A stretch of DNA of 64,000 bases from NCBI GenBank assembly GCA_944320775.1, contig CALUIV010000007.1, forward strand, positions 51,973 through 115,972, given 5' to 3'. Positions 8,466 through 17,214 of the stretch are shown here, piece after piece; the stretch's first letter is position 1; each line of letters opens with the position of its first letter. This DNA comes from an uncultured Paraprevotella sp. Its GTDB lineage: Bacteria; Bacteroidota; Bacteroidia; Bacteroidales; Bacteroidaceae. A program made the translations under genes and the position numbers. Under the pieces are notes generated by a model. That model saw only the letters and a list, made by a program, of their open reading frames with translations. It had not been told where the DNA came from and searched no databases.

Positions 8466-9368
8466 ATGAAATTAAGTAGTTTGATTTTAGCAATGATGAT
8501 AGGGTCTGCAAGTTTGGTGCAGGCACAGGTGGTAACAGTCGATGTCCGTACGGCTTGTCATCCTCAGGATGTGAAGCACTACGACACGGAACGTCTGAGG
8601 AGTAATTTTGCCGTGGAGCATTTGTTTGAGGCTGACGGCATCCACATGACGTATGCTATGTACGACCGTTTTATTGTCGGTGGGGCTTGTCCCGTCAGTA
8701 AAACATTGAAGCTGGAGACTATCGACCAGCTTAAGGCGCCTAATTTCCTTGCACGTCGTGAAATTGGAATCATCAATGTAGGAGGTCCCGGAAAGGTACG
8801 TGTCGGTGATCAGACCTACCGGTTGGGGTATAAAGAGGCACTATACGTTGGTGCCGGCAGTCATGAAGTTTATTTTTCTTCAGATGATCAGGAAAATCCG
8901 GCCCGTTTTTATTTTAATTCAGCTCCGGCGCACTGCAGTTATCCGACCAAATTAGTGACGTTGAAAGATGCCAATAAGATCAAAGCTGGTTCTGCAGCGG
9001 AATCGAACGATCGGGTAATCAATCAGTTGATTATTAATAAGAACGTAAAGACCTGTCAGTTGCAGATGGGGATGACCGAACTGAAATCCGGCAGTGTCTG
9101 GAATACGATGCCGGCCCATGTACACGCACGACGGATGGAAGCTTATTTCTATTTTGAGGTGCCGGAGAAACAGCGGATATGTCATTTTATGGGAGAACCA
9201 CAGGAGACCCGCCATATATGGCTGGCCAATGAACAGGCTGTGATATCTCCAGAATGGTCTATTCATGCTGCGGCAGGTACGAGCAATTATACGTTTATAT
9301 GGGGTATGGCCGGTGAAAATCTCGATTATGGAGATCAGGATCCGGTTCCGGTTGAGGATCTGAAATAA
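8466..9368 (+). CDS. kduI: 5-keto-4-deoxyuronate isomerase with signal peptide
   Basis: KduI converts 4-deoxy-5-keto-uronate (the GH88 product after ring opening) to 2,5-diketo-3-deoxygluconate. The 300-residue protein aligns with E. coli KduI along its length, including [29 protein letters not shown] and WSIHAA. The four metal ligands are all present as H218, H220, E225 and H267, exactly 22 residues later than in the E. coli protein. The extra length is an N-terminal Sec signal peptide (hydrophobic residues 4-18, then VQA-Q), which typical cytoplasmic KduI lacks. The start is the only reasonable ATG, 12 bp after the permease stop. Export would place the isomerisation in the periplasm. Confidence 0.92.
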   Translation: MKLSSLILAMMIGSASLVQAQVVTVDVRTACHPQDVKHYDTERLRSNFAVEHLFEADGIHMTYAMYDRFIVGGACPVSKTLKLETIDQLKAPNFLARREIGIINVGGPGKVRVGDQTYRLGYKEALYVGAGSHEVYFSSDDQENPARFYFNSAPAHCSYPTKLVTLKDANKIKAGSAAESNDRVINQLIINKNVKTCQLQMGMTELKSGSVWNTMPAHVHARRMEAYFYFEVPEKQRICHFMGEPQETRHIWLANEQAVISPEWSIHAAAGTSNYTFIWGMAGENLDYGDQDPVPVEDLK

Positions 9369-9504
9369 AAAGGGTTTTATGGGGGATGGAAAAAATCGAG
9401 GTTAATACGGCCCAGTTTCATTTTATTCCCTTATTTTTGTAACGGGTTCTATCTCTGTGTGATGGAACCTGTTATTATAAGTTATCTGTGTATAGGGATT
9501 CATT

Positions 9505-10488
9505 ATGGCATTAAAACCGTTTTTATTATGTTTGAGTTGTGTGTTTATCTTTTCTTCATGTTATTATGAAAAGGTAAAACCGGATGATCGTTGGGATCTT
9601 TCGGAACGAACACGTGACTCACTTGCTTTTCTTTCGCATCACTATTATGGTCTGAACTATAATTTTCAGATAGTGGGAGATTCCTTGGTTTTATTGCGCG
9701 AACGGCCAACATTCAGAACGGCTTCTTGTGGAGATAGTCTGGTTGTCCGGAAAGGAGCACGTCTGGTTGTAGCCGATTTCATGACGTTGTCTGTTGACAG
9801 TATAGATTCTGTTTGGGTGAAGGTTGCTCATGATCAACAGCTCATGGGGTGGATTCATGAAAAGCAACTTTTGGATAATGTTGTTCCGGATGATTCTATT
9901 TCACAGTTTATTCATGTATTTAGCAATAAACATCTGTTGTATTTTCTGTCGGCCTTTGCTGTACTTTTTGTCCTTTATATGGCACGTAAGATGCAGCGAA
10001 AACCTTTTCGAACCGTGCATATTCACGATATAGCGAGTTTTTATCCTACGGGATTATGCCTGACGATGTCGGGGGCTGCTACACTTTATGCAAGTATTCA
10101 AAATTTTGTACCTCAGACCTGGATTCAGTTTTATTATCAGCCTACGTTGAATCCTTTTGGTATTCCTTTGATACTCAGTTGTTTTCTGGTCTGTGTTTGG
10201 ATGATTCTCATTTTGGTTCTGGCATCGGTTGATGATGTACGCCGGCAATTGTCCTTTCCGGAATCTTTTCTCTATTTGCTCGGGCTTTCTGGAGTCTGTA
10301 TGTTGTGTTATTTGTTTTTTTCGATCACAACATTGTATTATATCGGTTATCCTTGTTTTGTCATTTATGTTTTTTGGGCATTGCGCCGATATTTTCGTCA
10401 GAGTTATAGTTGTTATGTTTGCGGCTCATGCGGTGCTAAGATACGTACAAAGGGAAAATGTCCGCGTTGCGGTGCATGGAATGAATGA
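9505..10488 (+). CDS. Membrane lipoprotein with SH3-like region and C-terminal zinc ribbon
   Basis: A 327-residue protein I do not recognise by name. It has a lipoprotein signal (FIFSSC, Cys19), then a segment near residues 65-130 with SH3b-like spacing (VVRKGARLVV... VWVKVAHDQQLMGWIHEKQL). About five hydrophobic helices follow between ~150 and ~300, and the protein ends in a four-cysteine zinc ribbon (CGSCGAKIRTKGKCPRCGAW). The ribbon resembles the N-terminal finger of RadA but at the opposite end of an integral membrane protein. Its stop abuts the stop of the convergent LuxR-type gene. A sensing or quality-control role would be a guess. Confidence 0.6.
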   Translation: MALKPFLLCLSCVFIFSSCYYEKVKPDDRWDLSERTRDSLAFLSHHYYGLNYNFQIVGDSLVLLRERPTFRTASCGDSLVVRKGARLVVADFMTLSVDSIDSVWVKVAHDQQLMGWIHEKQLLDNVVPDDSISQFIHVFSNKHLLYFLSAFAVLFVLYMARKMQRKPFRTVHIHDIASFYPTGLCLTMSGAATLYASIQNFVPQTWIQFYYQPTLNPFGIPLILSCFLVCVWMILILVLASVDDVRRQLSFPESFLYLLGLSGVCMLCYLFFSITTLYYIGYPCFVIYVFWALRRYFRQSYSCYVCGSCGAKIRTKGKCPRCGAWNE

Positions 10489-11097
10489 TTATATCCGGTC
10501 TGCTTCGATGTAACCATTCATGACAGCATAGATGGCCAGTCCTGAAAGGGAACGGATATGAAGTTTCTCAGTGATGTTTTTACGGTGTGAAATAACAGTT
10601 GTCAAACCAATATTGAGTTGTTCTGCGATTTCTTTGTTGGTCATGCCTCGTACCAAAAGAATTAAAACTTCTATTTCCCGTTTGGTCAGTCCGTTCGGTT
10701 CGTCCCATTTTGTTTTGGTGGTTTTCATACGTAATGGGAGATTTTTACCATGAGCATGTGCACTTTGCTGAAGTCTCAGCAGTGATTTGATCATATTCTC
10801 TTCACTTTGATAAATGTTGAGTGTATGGAAGTTGGACTGTTGTGGCAGGGTAATTATTCCATTGGTCATGACAATTGTTTTCTGTTTCCGTTCGAGAAAG
10901 AAAGCGTTATGTTCCATTAATATTTGTGTGGAAATAAAATAATGGAAATACATGTCAGGAGTGTCCCGGACAAATTCTGTGAAACTGGAAAATGTACGTA
11001 CTGTTGCTAAAGGCATCATCTTTTCAAGAAGATTACGCAGCCCGATACAACTTAGTGTGTTTGCGTCGATGATAGCTATTTCCGGATTATTCTTCAT
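10489..11097 (-). CDS. LuxR-type response regulator with degenerate receiver
   Basis: About 202 residues from the ATG at 11097 (MKNNPEIAIID); a longer in-frame reading to 11172 is possible but starts with a low-complexity Lys/Ile stretch. The N-terminal ~120 residues resemble a response-regulator receiver (IAIIDANTLSCIGLRNLLEK), but the region where the phospho-accepting Asp is expected (YFHYFIST) has no Asp. Receiver control is therefore probably not by phosphorylation. The C terminus is a LuxR/NarL helix-turn-helix (LTKREIEVLILLVRGMTNKE then IAEQLNIGLTTVISHR). No histidine kinase gene is adjacent. It lies about 300 bp from, and divergent to, the AraC-type gene next to the pilus locus, so pilus control is plausible but unproven. 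Confidence 0.8.
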   Translation of the reverse strand: MKNNPEIAIIDANTLSCIGLRNLLEKMMPLATVRTFSSFTEFVRDTPDMYFHYFISTQILMEHNAFFLERKQKTIVMTNGIITLPQQSNFHTLNIYQSEENMIKSLLRLQQSAHAHGKNLPLRMKTTKTKWDEPNGLTKREIEVLILLVRGMTNKEIAEQLNIGLTTVISHRKNITEKLHIRSLSGLAIYAVMNGYIEADRI

Positions 11098-11253
11098 GGA
11101 CGCAAAGATACGTTTTTTATATATTGCTTGGAATATCTTTGATTGTTTTTTGTCATTTATTTGACTATTCAATATTTTGGAAATAAGTTTTGTTTTATTA
11201 AAATCTTAGCAAATATTGATGATTTATTGTAAATAAAATTAATATTTGTTAAC

Positions 11254-11269
11254 GGGGGGGGTAATTTTG
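11254..11269 (+). promoter_or_regulatory. G8 tract abutting a -7 box upstream of the AraC-type gene
   Basis: Eight consecutive G (11254-11261) run directly into TAATTTTG (11262-11269), a perfect TAnnTTTG -7 box. The nearest TTG upstream (11246-11248) is only 13 bases from the box, shorter than the usual 19-21. Changes in G-tract length would change the spacer, the classic arrangement for slipped-strand phase variation. The gene it would drive starts at 11394. Confidence 0.55.
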
Positions 11270-11393
11270 ACTTTCAATTTTTATCTGATTAGTTTTGAAA
11301 AACTAAAGAAAGTGTTTTTTATCTATTTGGAAACGATATTTTACACTTTTGAAATACTGTTATAGTGGTAGAAGAAATAAAAAAGAATTGAGA

Positions 11394-12257
11394 ATGGCGT
11401 TGTATTATTCCAGAGAGCATATCTCATGTTATAATTATTCCACTGCGGCTAACCGGATTTTTCTAGTGATTACAGCAAAGGCAGGCGAACAGTTAGATCG
11501 AGTTCTTGAAGAATATACTATTTTAGCTGCAGTTATATCCGGAGAAATTAAAGTGTCTTGTGGCGTTTTTCAGGATCAGATCATATCAGAGCAGCAGTTG
11601 TTTCTGGTGCCTATGAAGAGTAAAGTCGAAGCCATAGCCCTCAAAGATTCCGTGGTGCTTGTCTGCACGTTTTCCAAAGATATAAAACTCTGTAGTATTT
11701 TTTCCATCCGTCAGTTGCATCAGGATTTACCCGAGAATTTTGTTTATGAATTTAAAATTCTTCCATTTGTGCCTCAACTGACGGTCTTTTTCGGTCTGCT
11801 TGTCGACTGTCTGAAAGAGGGACTTGGCTGTATCCATTTTCATCAGATGAAGCGTGATGAATTGTTTTTGTATCTACGCGCCTATTATGGTAAAAGAGAA
11901 CTAGCTGAATTTTTTGCGCCGGTTAACAGCTTGAAGAGTGGATTCCGGGAGTTTGTGCTGGCTACTTATCCGGAGATTAAGGATGTCAAGCATTTTGCTG
12001 AAAAGGCCAATATGAGCCTGAGTACCTTCAACCGCAATTTCAAGGATGAATTCGGTGAACCGGCCAGTTGTTGGCTTAAGCGGAACAAAGCTGAAATTAT
12101 CCGGAAGGAAATCCAAATGTCGGACTTGCCTCTGACGGAAATTGCCGAAAAACATGGTTTTTCCTCTTCTGCTTATCTGGCAACCTTTTGCAAACAGAAT
12201 TTTCATAAAACACCAGGAGAGTTACGGGCACAATTCCTTCATGAATCAGATGATTGA
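11394..12257 (+). CDS. AraC-family transcriptional regulator
   Basis: About 287 residues starting at the ATG at 11394 (MALYYSREHIS); an in-frame TTG at 11349 is less likely. The N-terminal ~170 residues form a cupin-like effector or dimerisation region. The C-terminal third is a typical AraC double helix-turn-helix: KHFAEKANMSLSTFNRNFKD followed by LTEIAEKHGFSSSAYLATFC. It is transcribed toward, and ends ~130 bp before, the first gene of the pilus locus, so it is the best local candidate for a pilus activator. Its own promoter carries the G8 tract, which would make pilus expression phase-variable if the link is real. Confidence 0.85.
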   Translation: MALYYSREHISCYNYSTAANRIFLVITAKAGEQLDRVLEEYTILAAVISGEIKVSCGVFQDQIISEQQLFLVPMKSKVEAIALKDSVVLVCTFSKDIKLCSIFSIRQLHQDLPENFVYEFKILPFVPQLTVFFGLLVDCLKEGLGCIHFHQMKRDELFLYLRAYYGKRELAEFFAPVNSLKSGFREFVLATYPEIKDVKHFAEKANMSLSTFNRNFKDEFGEPASCWLKRNKAEIIRKEIQMSDLPLTEIAEKHGFSSSAYLATFCKQNFHKTPGELRAQFLHESDD

Positions 12258-12274
12258 ATTGAAATCGAAACTTT

Positions 12275-12321
12275 TTGACGCGTTTTTGTAATTACCGTCT
12301 TCTTTAATGTTCGTAATTTTG
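12275..12321 (+). promoter_or_regulatory. Pilus-operon promoter, bipartite element 1
   Basis: TTGAC (12275-12279) is followed by TTTTTGTAATT and, 34 bases after TTGAC, by the -7 box TAATTTTG (12314-12321). The same three elements in the same spacing recur at 17215-17261 inside the locus. The -33 TTG of ordinary Bacteroidetes promoters is not at its usual place, suggesting activator dependence. Confidence 0.55.
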
Positions 12322-12384
12322 CATTGTTAAAAAATAATATCCTCTTCTTTATTTAATAATGTGGTTTGGACAAAGTTTAAGGTA

Positions 12385-12921
12385 ATGATAAAAAAAGGTT
12401 TGTTGATTTTGATCACGGTTATGGGAGGACTGTTGCCGCTGAAGGCACAGACTGTAGCCCTGAAGACCAATGCCCTCTATTGGGTTGCTGCTTCGCCGAA
12501 TCTTGGTGTTGAGGCCCGGCTTGCTCCCAGATGGAGTATGGAGCTGACGGGTGCGTATAATCCCTGGACGTATAAGGATGACAAAAAAATGCGTTTCTGG
12601 CTGGTGCAGCCCGAGGCGCGTTATTGGTTTTGTGAAACTTTCGAAGGTCATTTCGTCGGTTTGCATCTTCATGGTGCCCAGTTTTTTGGTGGTTTCCGGG
12701 AGAAACGCTACGATGGTTATCTGGCCGGTGCGGGACTGACTTATGGATATGACTGGATTCTTTCTACGCACTGGAATCTGGAGGCGTTGATCGGATTGGG
12801 CTATGCCCGTCTGTGGTATCGGGAAAGTCCGCGTATACCTTGTTTGAAATGTTATGAGAACAAGGCACGTAATTATTGGGGGCCGACCCGCTTGGCGCTT
12901 ACGTTGTCTTATGTGTTTTAA
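12385..12921 (+). CDS. DUF3575 family protein, pilus-locus outer-membrane protein
   Basis: About 178 residues from the ATG at 12385 (an upstream in-frame GTG at 12361 is less likely). A signal peptide ends at PLKAQ. The mature part is rich in alternating aromatic strands (TNALYWVAASPNLGVEARL, GAGLTYGYDWIL, RLALTLSYVF), consistent with a small beta-barrel, and matches the DUF3575 family. DUF3575 genes commonly head Bacteroides Mfa/FimA-type pilus operons, immediately before a DUF3868 gene, as here. A role in pilus assembly or anchoring at the outer membrane is inferred from context only. The next gene starts 12 bp downstream. Confidence 0.8.
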   Translation: MIKKGLLILITVMGGLLPLKAQTVALKTNALYWVAASPNLGVEARLAPRWSMELTGAYNPWTYKDDKKMRFWLVQPEARYWFCETFEGHFVGLHLHGAQFFGGFREKRYDGYLAGAGLTYGYDWILSTHWNLEALIGLGYARLWYRESPRIPCLKCYENKARNYWGPTRLALTLSYVF

Positions 12922-12933
12922 AATCCTGGGCTT

Positions 12934-14709
12934 ATGAGATTCAAATCAGTTTCTATATTATATCCGGCCTTCTTTTCTATGCTATTGGCCGGTTGTGCGA
13001 CGGTCAAGACGGACCGTCAGGTCTATGTTTCCCCTGTTCGTACACTGACCCCCGACAGTACATCGTCGGTTCAGGTCGATGTGACGGTTCATGTTCCCGA
13101 AAAAGCTTTTTCCCGACGCAGTCGTCTGATTGTGGTGCCTCAGTTGATGCAGCACGACCGGATGTTGGCCGAGTTGACACCGGTAGTACTCGATGCACCG
13201 ATTTATCAGAAAAAAATGGAGCGGCGCAAAGAACTGGAGGATTATCACGATCCGTATACGCCCTGGGCTCAGGGAGTTGAGCATAACCGGGCTTACGATT
13301 TGGTTTATCGTGAGCGGGTGTTCGTGCCCGACAGCATCAGTGCCGGACAGATTGTGGCCGTACTCTCTGCCGACGGTTGTGGCTCTTGTGGAGTGGTGGA
13401 TACGATTGATGTGGCTTATATCAGCAATCTGCCCAATCTTATCGAACCGAAAAAATCCCTGCAGCTGAACTGGATTGAACCGGAGTTTGTCATTCGGCCC
13501 AAAGTGATGAAAGGGCGTGGCGAGGCCTTGCTTCAGTTTGTGATTAACCGTTACGATATCAATCTGTCTTTAGGACGGAATAGAGAGGAAATGAACCGCA
13601 TGTTGGGTACGTTGCAGACAATCGTCAACGATAGTCTGGCTACGCTCAACAGTGTCAGTATTTATGGTATGGCATCGGCCGACGGACCGTTTGCCTTCAA
13701 TACGACCCTGTCGCGCAACCGTGCCAATTCGGCCCGGAAATGGCTGGAAAACCAGTTGAACATCAATCTGGAGGACAACATCCGATTCTCCATCGGTTCG
13801 CGCCCCGAGGGATGGCTTCCGGTGCTCGAAGCCATGCGGGCCGACCGGCATCCCGATACGCTTCAGGTAAAGAATATCCTGGATAAATATAATGCCGAAA
13901 ATGATGACGTGGCCGAACGCTATATCCGCCGTCTGGCCTGCTGGCCGGACATCCGGGCCAAGTATTTGCAGAAAGACCGTAAGGTGGAGTATGAATATAC
14001 CTATACGATAAAGAGCTTTACGACCGATGAAGAGCTGCTTTCGTTCTATGTAACGCGTCCCGATGCCTTTAATGAAGAGGAATTGCTGCGTGTCTCTACT
14101 TTGAAACAGACGCCTGAAGAGAAAAAAGAAGTCTATCAGACCATCCTGCACTACTTCCCCGAATCGCAGGTGGCAGCGAATAATCTGGCCGTGCTTTATC
14201 TGCGCGAAGACAATCCTGATGCGGCCGAAGCTGTGCTCGACCGTCTGAAGTCTTATTCGCCCGAACTGCTGAACACCCGTGCGGCAGTCTATGTGTACCG
14301 TAATGAACAGGAGAAAGCCATTGAGCTGCTCCGCGAGGAAACGGAGTTGCCGGAAGCCCGCTACAATCTGGCGCTGCTGAAAGCCCGGATGCGTCAGCTC
14401 GACGAGGCTTATGCACTGATTCGTGGCTATAAGGATGTAAATGCAGCCGTCATAGCCCTGAGTGTGGGACAGAATGATGAGGCGGGCCGTGTGATGGAAG
14501 AGTGTGAGGAAGTGTCGCCGTTGGCCGAATATGTGCGGGCACTGGTTTCGGCCCGGAAGGAGGATGAGCCGGGATTGTGGAAACATCTTCGTCCGGCTGT
14601 TGTGGAGCCGAAGTTCCGGTTACGTGCTGTAACCGAACCCGATTTCCGGCCTTATCGTATGGAAGAGGAGTTTCAAGAACTGACAAACGGAGGAGGTAAT
14701 CATGAATAA
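12934..14709 (+). CDS. DUF3868 lipoprotein with OmpA-like and TPR-like regions
   Basis: A 591-residue lipoprotein (LLAGC, Cys21). The N-terminal ~150 residues match the DUF3868 pattern of immunoglobulin-like strands (SRRSRLIVVPQL). A middle OmpA-like part follows (SVSIYGMASADGPFAFNTTLSRNRA), in which the peptidoglycan-binding motif looks recognisable. The last ~200 residues form helical repeats of TPR type (VAANNLAVLYLREDNPDAAE and neighbours). Such proteins sit second in Bacteroides pilus operons and may link the pilus base to the cell wall; this is inference. The stop overlaps the next start by 8 bases, so translation is probably coupled to the anchor subunit. Confidence 0.8.
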   Translation: MRFKSVSILYPAFFSMLLAGCATVKTDRQVYVSPVRTLTPDSTSSVQVDVTVHVPEKAFSRRSRLIVVPQLMQHDRMLAELTPVVLDAPIYQKKMERRKELEDYHDPYTPWAQGVEHNRAYDLVYRERVFVPDSISAGQIVAVLSADGCGSCGVVDTIDVAYISNLPNLIEPKKSLQLNWIEPEFVIRPKVMKGRGEALLQFVINRYDINLSLGRNREEMNRMLGTLQTIVNDSLATLNSVSIYGMASADGPFAFNTTLSRNRANSARKWLENQLNINLEDNIRFSIGSRPEGWLPVLEAMRADRHPDTLQVKNILDKYNAENDDVAERYIRRLACWPDIRAKYLQKDRKVEYEYTYTIKSFTTDEELLSFYVTRPDAFNEEELLRVSTLKQTPEEKKEVYQTILHYFPESQVAANNLAVLYLREDNPDAAEAVLDRLKSYSPELLNTRAAVYVYRNEQEKAIELLREETELPEARYNLALLKARMRQLDEAYALIRGYKDVNAAVIALSVGQNDEAGRVMEECEEVSPLAEYVRALVSARKEDEPGLWKHLRPAVVEPKFRLRAVTEPDFRPYRMEEEFQELTNGGGNHE

Positions 14710-15628
14710 GCAATTTTCAGTGAAACTGTTGTTGCCGGTACTGGTGCTGCTTTTGGGGAGTTGTATCCGCGACCACATTCAGGACTGTCCGCCGTTACGG
14801 GTGACCTTGACGGTGAAAGACAAAAACTATTTCAATATTGATGATGCCGTGAAGCTGGGGCTTGCAGAACGTAAGGATGAGAATCTGCCTTTCCGCGAAT
14901 ATGTCCAGACACTTTATTATCGGGTGACCGATGAAGCGGGTCGGATTGTGGCTGAGCAGAAAACTATGCCTGTAACCAATGATGCCATGACCGAAGAGAT
15001 TGTTCTGCCGGTGTCGCTTCCTTATGGCCGGTATACCGTTTCGGTCTGGGGAAACCTGCAGAGCGACGAGCCGTTGGACGAAGGAGCTTCCCAGGCCGAT
15101 CTGGAGGCTGTCGGAGCTGCGCGGAACGACATCTATCTGGCCAGTGCCACGTTCGACTATCAGTATGGGGCCGAACTTTATACTTTAGGATTGGAACGTA
15201 CCAAAGGCAATCTCCTGATCAAGGCAGAGGGTATTCCGGATAACATCAACTTCTCGATGAAGACAATCGATGATATCTTCAGTACGGTGACCAGTGATTT
15301 TGAATACAGCAATCTGACTCAGGTTTCTACGGAACTGGAGTGGGAGGTAAGAAATGAAATCCAGTCGGAAACACTGCTTTGTCCGTCGCCCGGTTATGAA
15401 GGGTCAACGCTCAGTGTGACGTTTGTAGACCATGATGCGGTTTCCGGCATTGCCGGGCGGGCCACGGAAACGGCCTCGGTGTTGACGCCTGAAGACGTCA
15501 ACATCACGATGGGCCGTAACGAAATCACCATCCTGAAATACGTCTACGATGCGCAGCAGGAAAACTTCAAGATCTATGTGCGGGTGAACGACAACTGGGA
15601 ACAGTGGCACGGGATGGAATTGGATTAA
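14702..15628 (+). CDS. FimB/Mfa2-type pilus anchor lipoprotein
   Basis: A 308-residue lipoprotein (LLLGSCIRD, Cys21) whose early DCPPLRVTLTV and later LPYGRYTVSVWGN are typical of the FimB/Mfa2 family. Members of that family anchor type V pili to the outer membrane and limit their length. Overlap with the upstream gene (ATGAATAA) indicates translational coupling. Its last residues (IYVRVNDNWEQWHGMELD) closely match the C terminus of the next gene (LQVNDNWEIIHDMELD), the region expected to act as the exchange strand in these pili. Confidence 0.82.
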   Translation: MNKQFSVKLLLPVLVLLLGSCIRDHIQDCPPLRVTLTVKDKNYFNIDDAVKLGLAERKDENLPFREYVQTLYYRVTDEAGRIVAEQKTMPVTNDAMTEEIVLPVSLPYGRYTVSVWGNLQSDEPLDEGASQADLEAVGAARNDIYLASATFDYQYGAELYTLGLERTKGNLLIKAEGIPDNINFSMKTIDDIFSTVTSDFEYSNLTQVSTELEWEVRNEIQSETLLCPSPGYEGSTLSVTFVDHDAVSGIAGRATETASVLTPEDVNITMGRNEITILKYVYDAQQENFKIYVRVNDNWEQWHGMELD

Positions 15629-15679
15629 TTGTAGTCTAAAAAAACAGAAAAACAAATTATATATAAATTTTGAAGAGTG

Positions 15680-17170
15680 ATGAACAAGAAGTATTTATTC
15701 GGAATGGCATTGATGGCTTCAATGACATTCTTTGCCTGCTCCACGGACAGTCTGACCGTGAATGTGGCAGGACCGGATTCAGGACAGGTAGCGGAAGCCG
15801 ATCAGGTAATTTCGCTGCAGGTGTTTAACGGAGGCGATGGCCTGACTACGCGTGCCGGCCGGCCGCTGTATGGCGCTGAGGCCAAGCATTCGATTGAAAA
15901 GGTGAAGTTGTGGATTTGCAGTAACACCAACAACGAAGTGGTTTACGTAAAGGAGTATACCGACTGGCAGACGAATGGTTCGGTAGAGGATTATCATAAC
16001 GGACGCCAGACGGAGTTGAAACTGACGGGTGATGACCGTCTGAAGAATGGCAGTTATACCATTTATGCCGTGGGCTATCACACAACTTCAGACTACGATC
16101 TGACCCAAATTGAGGCTATTGCAAAGAGCACGTCAGACGCAAAGGTGACGTATACTCCCAATACGGTTCTGGCAAAGACAACAGGTAAGGAAACAACTCA
16201 TGGCGAAGAAATCTTTGCCGGTTCGGTAGAACTGACCGTGACCGAAGAGAAAGGTTTTGAGCAGGCCGTTGTGCTGAACCGTCAGGTGGCCGGTGCGTTT
16301 GTCTACGTTAAGGATATTCCGTATATGAATGGTGCGTCCCGTTATCTCCGTCTGGTTGCATCAAATCAGAACAAAAAGCTGGTTTTGGGTCAATTCGCGA
16401 ATACCGATCTGGTGGAGAATGGTGACGCCAATACGGCTGCCAAATATGTGGTCAACGGAACGGATGCGACATCGGCTCCATATGAGATCTGTAAGATCGA
16501 TTTGAACAACTGGTTCAAGACGCTGGTGGATCATAATGATGATGGTCTGATTGATGCGACGATTGATGATACACCGGATGACGGAACTTATCCCGCTCAG
16601 GGAAACAACTGGAAGAATCCTTATAAGGAAAGTAATCCGTCAAGTTATCCGACATTCCGCAGAGGTTCAGTTTTCGGAGGTGAGTTTATCATTCCTTTTG
16701 CCCGCACCGGTGCACAGACTTTGCGGTTGCAGCTGACTGATGCGAGTGGTCAGGAATTGCTGAGCTGGAATATCAATCTGCCGGCAACAGATCTGCAGAT
16801 TACGAAAGGTAAAAATGTGACTTACTGGGGACTGGATGCTACTACGGAATGGGACTGGTTGTCTTTTGCTCAGGCAGAGGATAAGAATTCTTATAGCTTG
16901 GTGCGCAATCATTTGTATGGTGTCGGAAACCGCACGATGGATAATCCTGGCTTTACGCCCGATCCGGATGATCCGGATAAAGAGCCGGTGGATCCGGTAG
17001 ATCCGGACGATCCTTCAGACCCGGATCCGGAAGATCCGGACCCAACCGATCCGGACAATCCTAATCCCGACCCGGATATTGACGAACCGGAGTCGTTGGA
17101 CAATAAGCAGGTGCTGATTCTGCAGGTGAACGACAACTGGGAGATTATCCATGATATGGAGTTGGATTAA
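15680..17170 (+). CDS. Mfa1-like major fimbrillin with Asp/Pro-rich linker
   Basis: About 496 residues; the ATG at 15680 is preferred over the GTG at 15677. It is a lipoprotein (TFFACSTD, Cys20) with the two-domain transthyretin-like plan of Mfa1/FimA fimbrillins: early LTTRAGRP near residue 60, RQVAGAFVYVKDIP mid-protein and FRRGSVFGGEFIIPF late. Between ~415 and ~475 runs a degenerate Asp-Pro repeat encoded by GATCCGGA-type units. The C-terminal strand motif VNDNWEIIHDMELD follows. In type V pili the lipidated precursor is cleaved after an Arg near the first strand, and subunits join by strand exchange; the LTTR site and conserved C terminus fit this. Position after the anchor suggests it is the shaft subunit. 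Confidence 0.82.
   Translation: MNKKYLFGMALMASMTFFACSTDSLTVNVAGPDSGQVAEADQVISLQVFNGGDGLTTRAGRPLYGAEAKHSIEKVKLWICSNTNNEVVYVKEYTDWQTNGSVEDYHNGRQTELKLTGDDRLKNGSYTIYAVGYHTTSDYDLTQIEAIAKSTSDAKVTYTPNTVLAKTTGKETTHGEEIFAGSVELTVTEEKGFEQAVVLNRQVAGAFVYVKDIPYMNGASRYLRLVASNQNKKLVLGQFANTDLVENGDANTAAKYVVNGTDATSAPYEICKIDLNNWFKTLVDHNDDGLIDATIDDTPDDGTYPAQGNNWKNPYKESNPSSYPTFRRGSVFGGEFIIPFARTGAQTLRLQLTDASGQELLSWNINLPATDLQITKGKNVTYWGLDATTEWDWLSFAQAEDKNSYSLVRNHLYGVGNRTMDNPGFTPDPDDPDKEPVDPVDPDDPSDPDPEDPDPTDPDNPNPDPDIDEPESLDNKQVLILQVNDNWEIIHDMELD
16960..17093 (+). repeat. Degenerate GATCCGGA / Asp-Pro tandem repeat
   Basis: Repeated GATCCGGAT, GATCCGGTA and GACCCGGAT units encode a ~45-residue run of Asp, Pro, Glu and a few Asn/Ser/Thr residues between the fimbrillin body and its C-terminal strand. 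Unit lengths vary between 6 and 15 bases. A shorter relative is present in the next gene near 18526-18560. Such DNA can change length by slippage. Confidence 0.75.
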
Positions 17171-17214
17171 TCCGGATAGACAGTACGTATTTTTTGAATA
17201 GAAATCAAAATTAA

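Noticed and set aside
11200-12330. An invertible promoter for the pilus locus
   Set aside because: No inverted-repeat pair flanking the promoters was found, and no site-specific recombinase gene is in the window.
13570-14586. A 338-codon frame on the minus strand opposite the DUF3868 gene
   Set aside because: It lies wholly inside a well-supported gene and its translation (many Arg, Gln, His, Ile) is typical of an antisense shadow.
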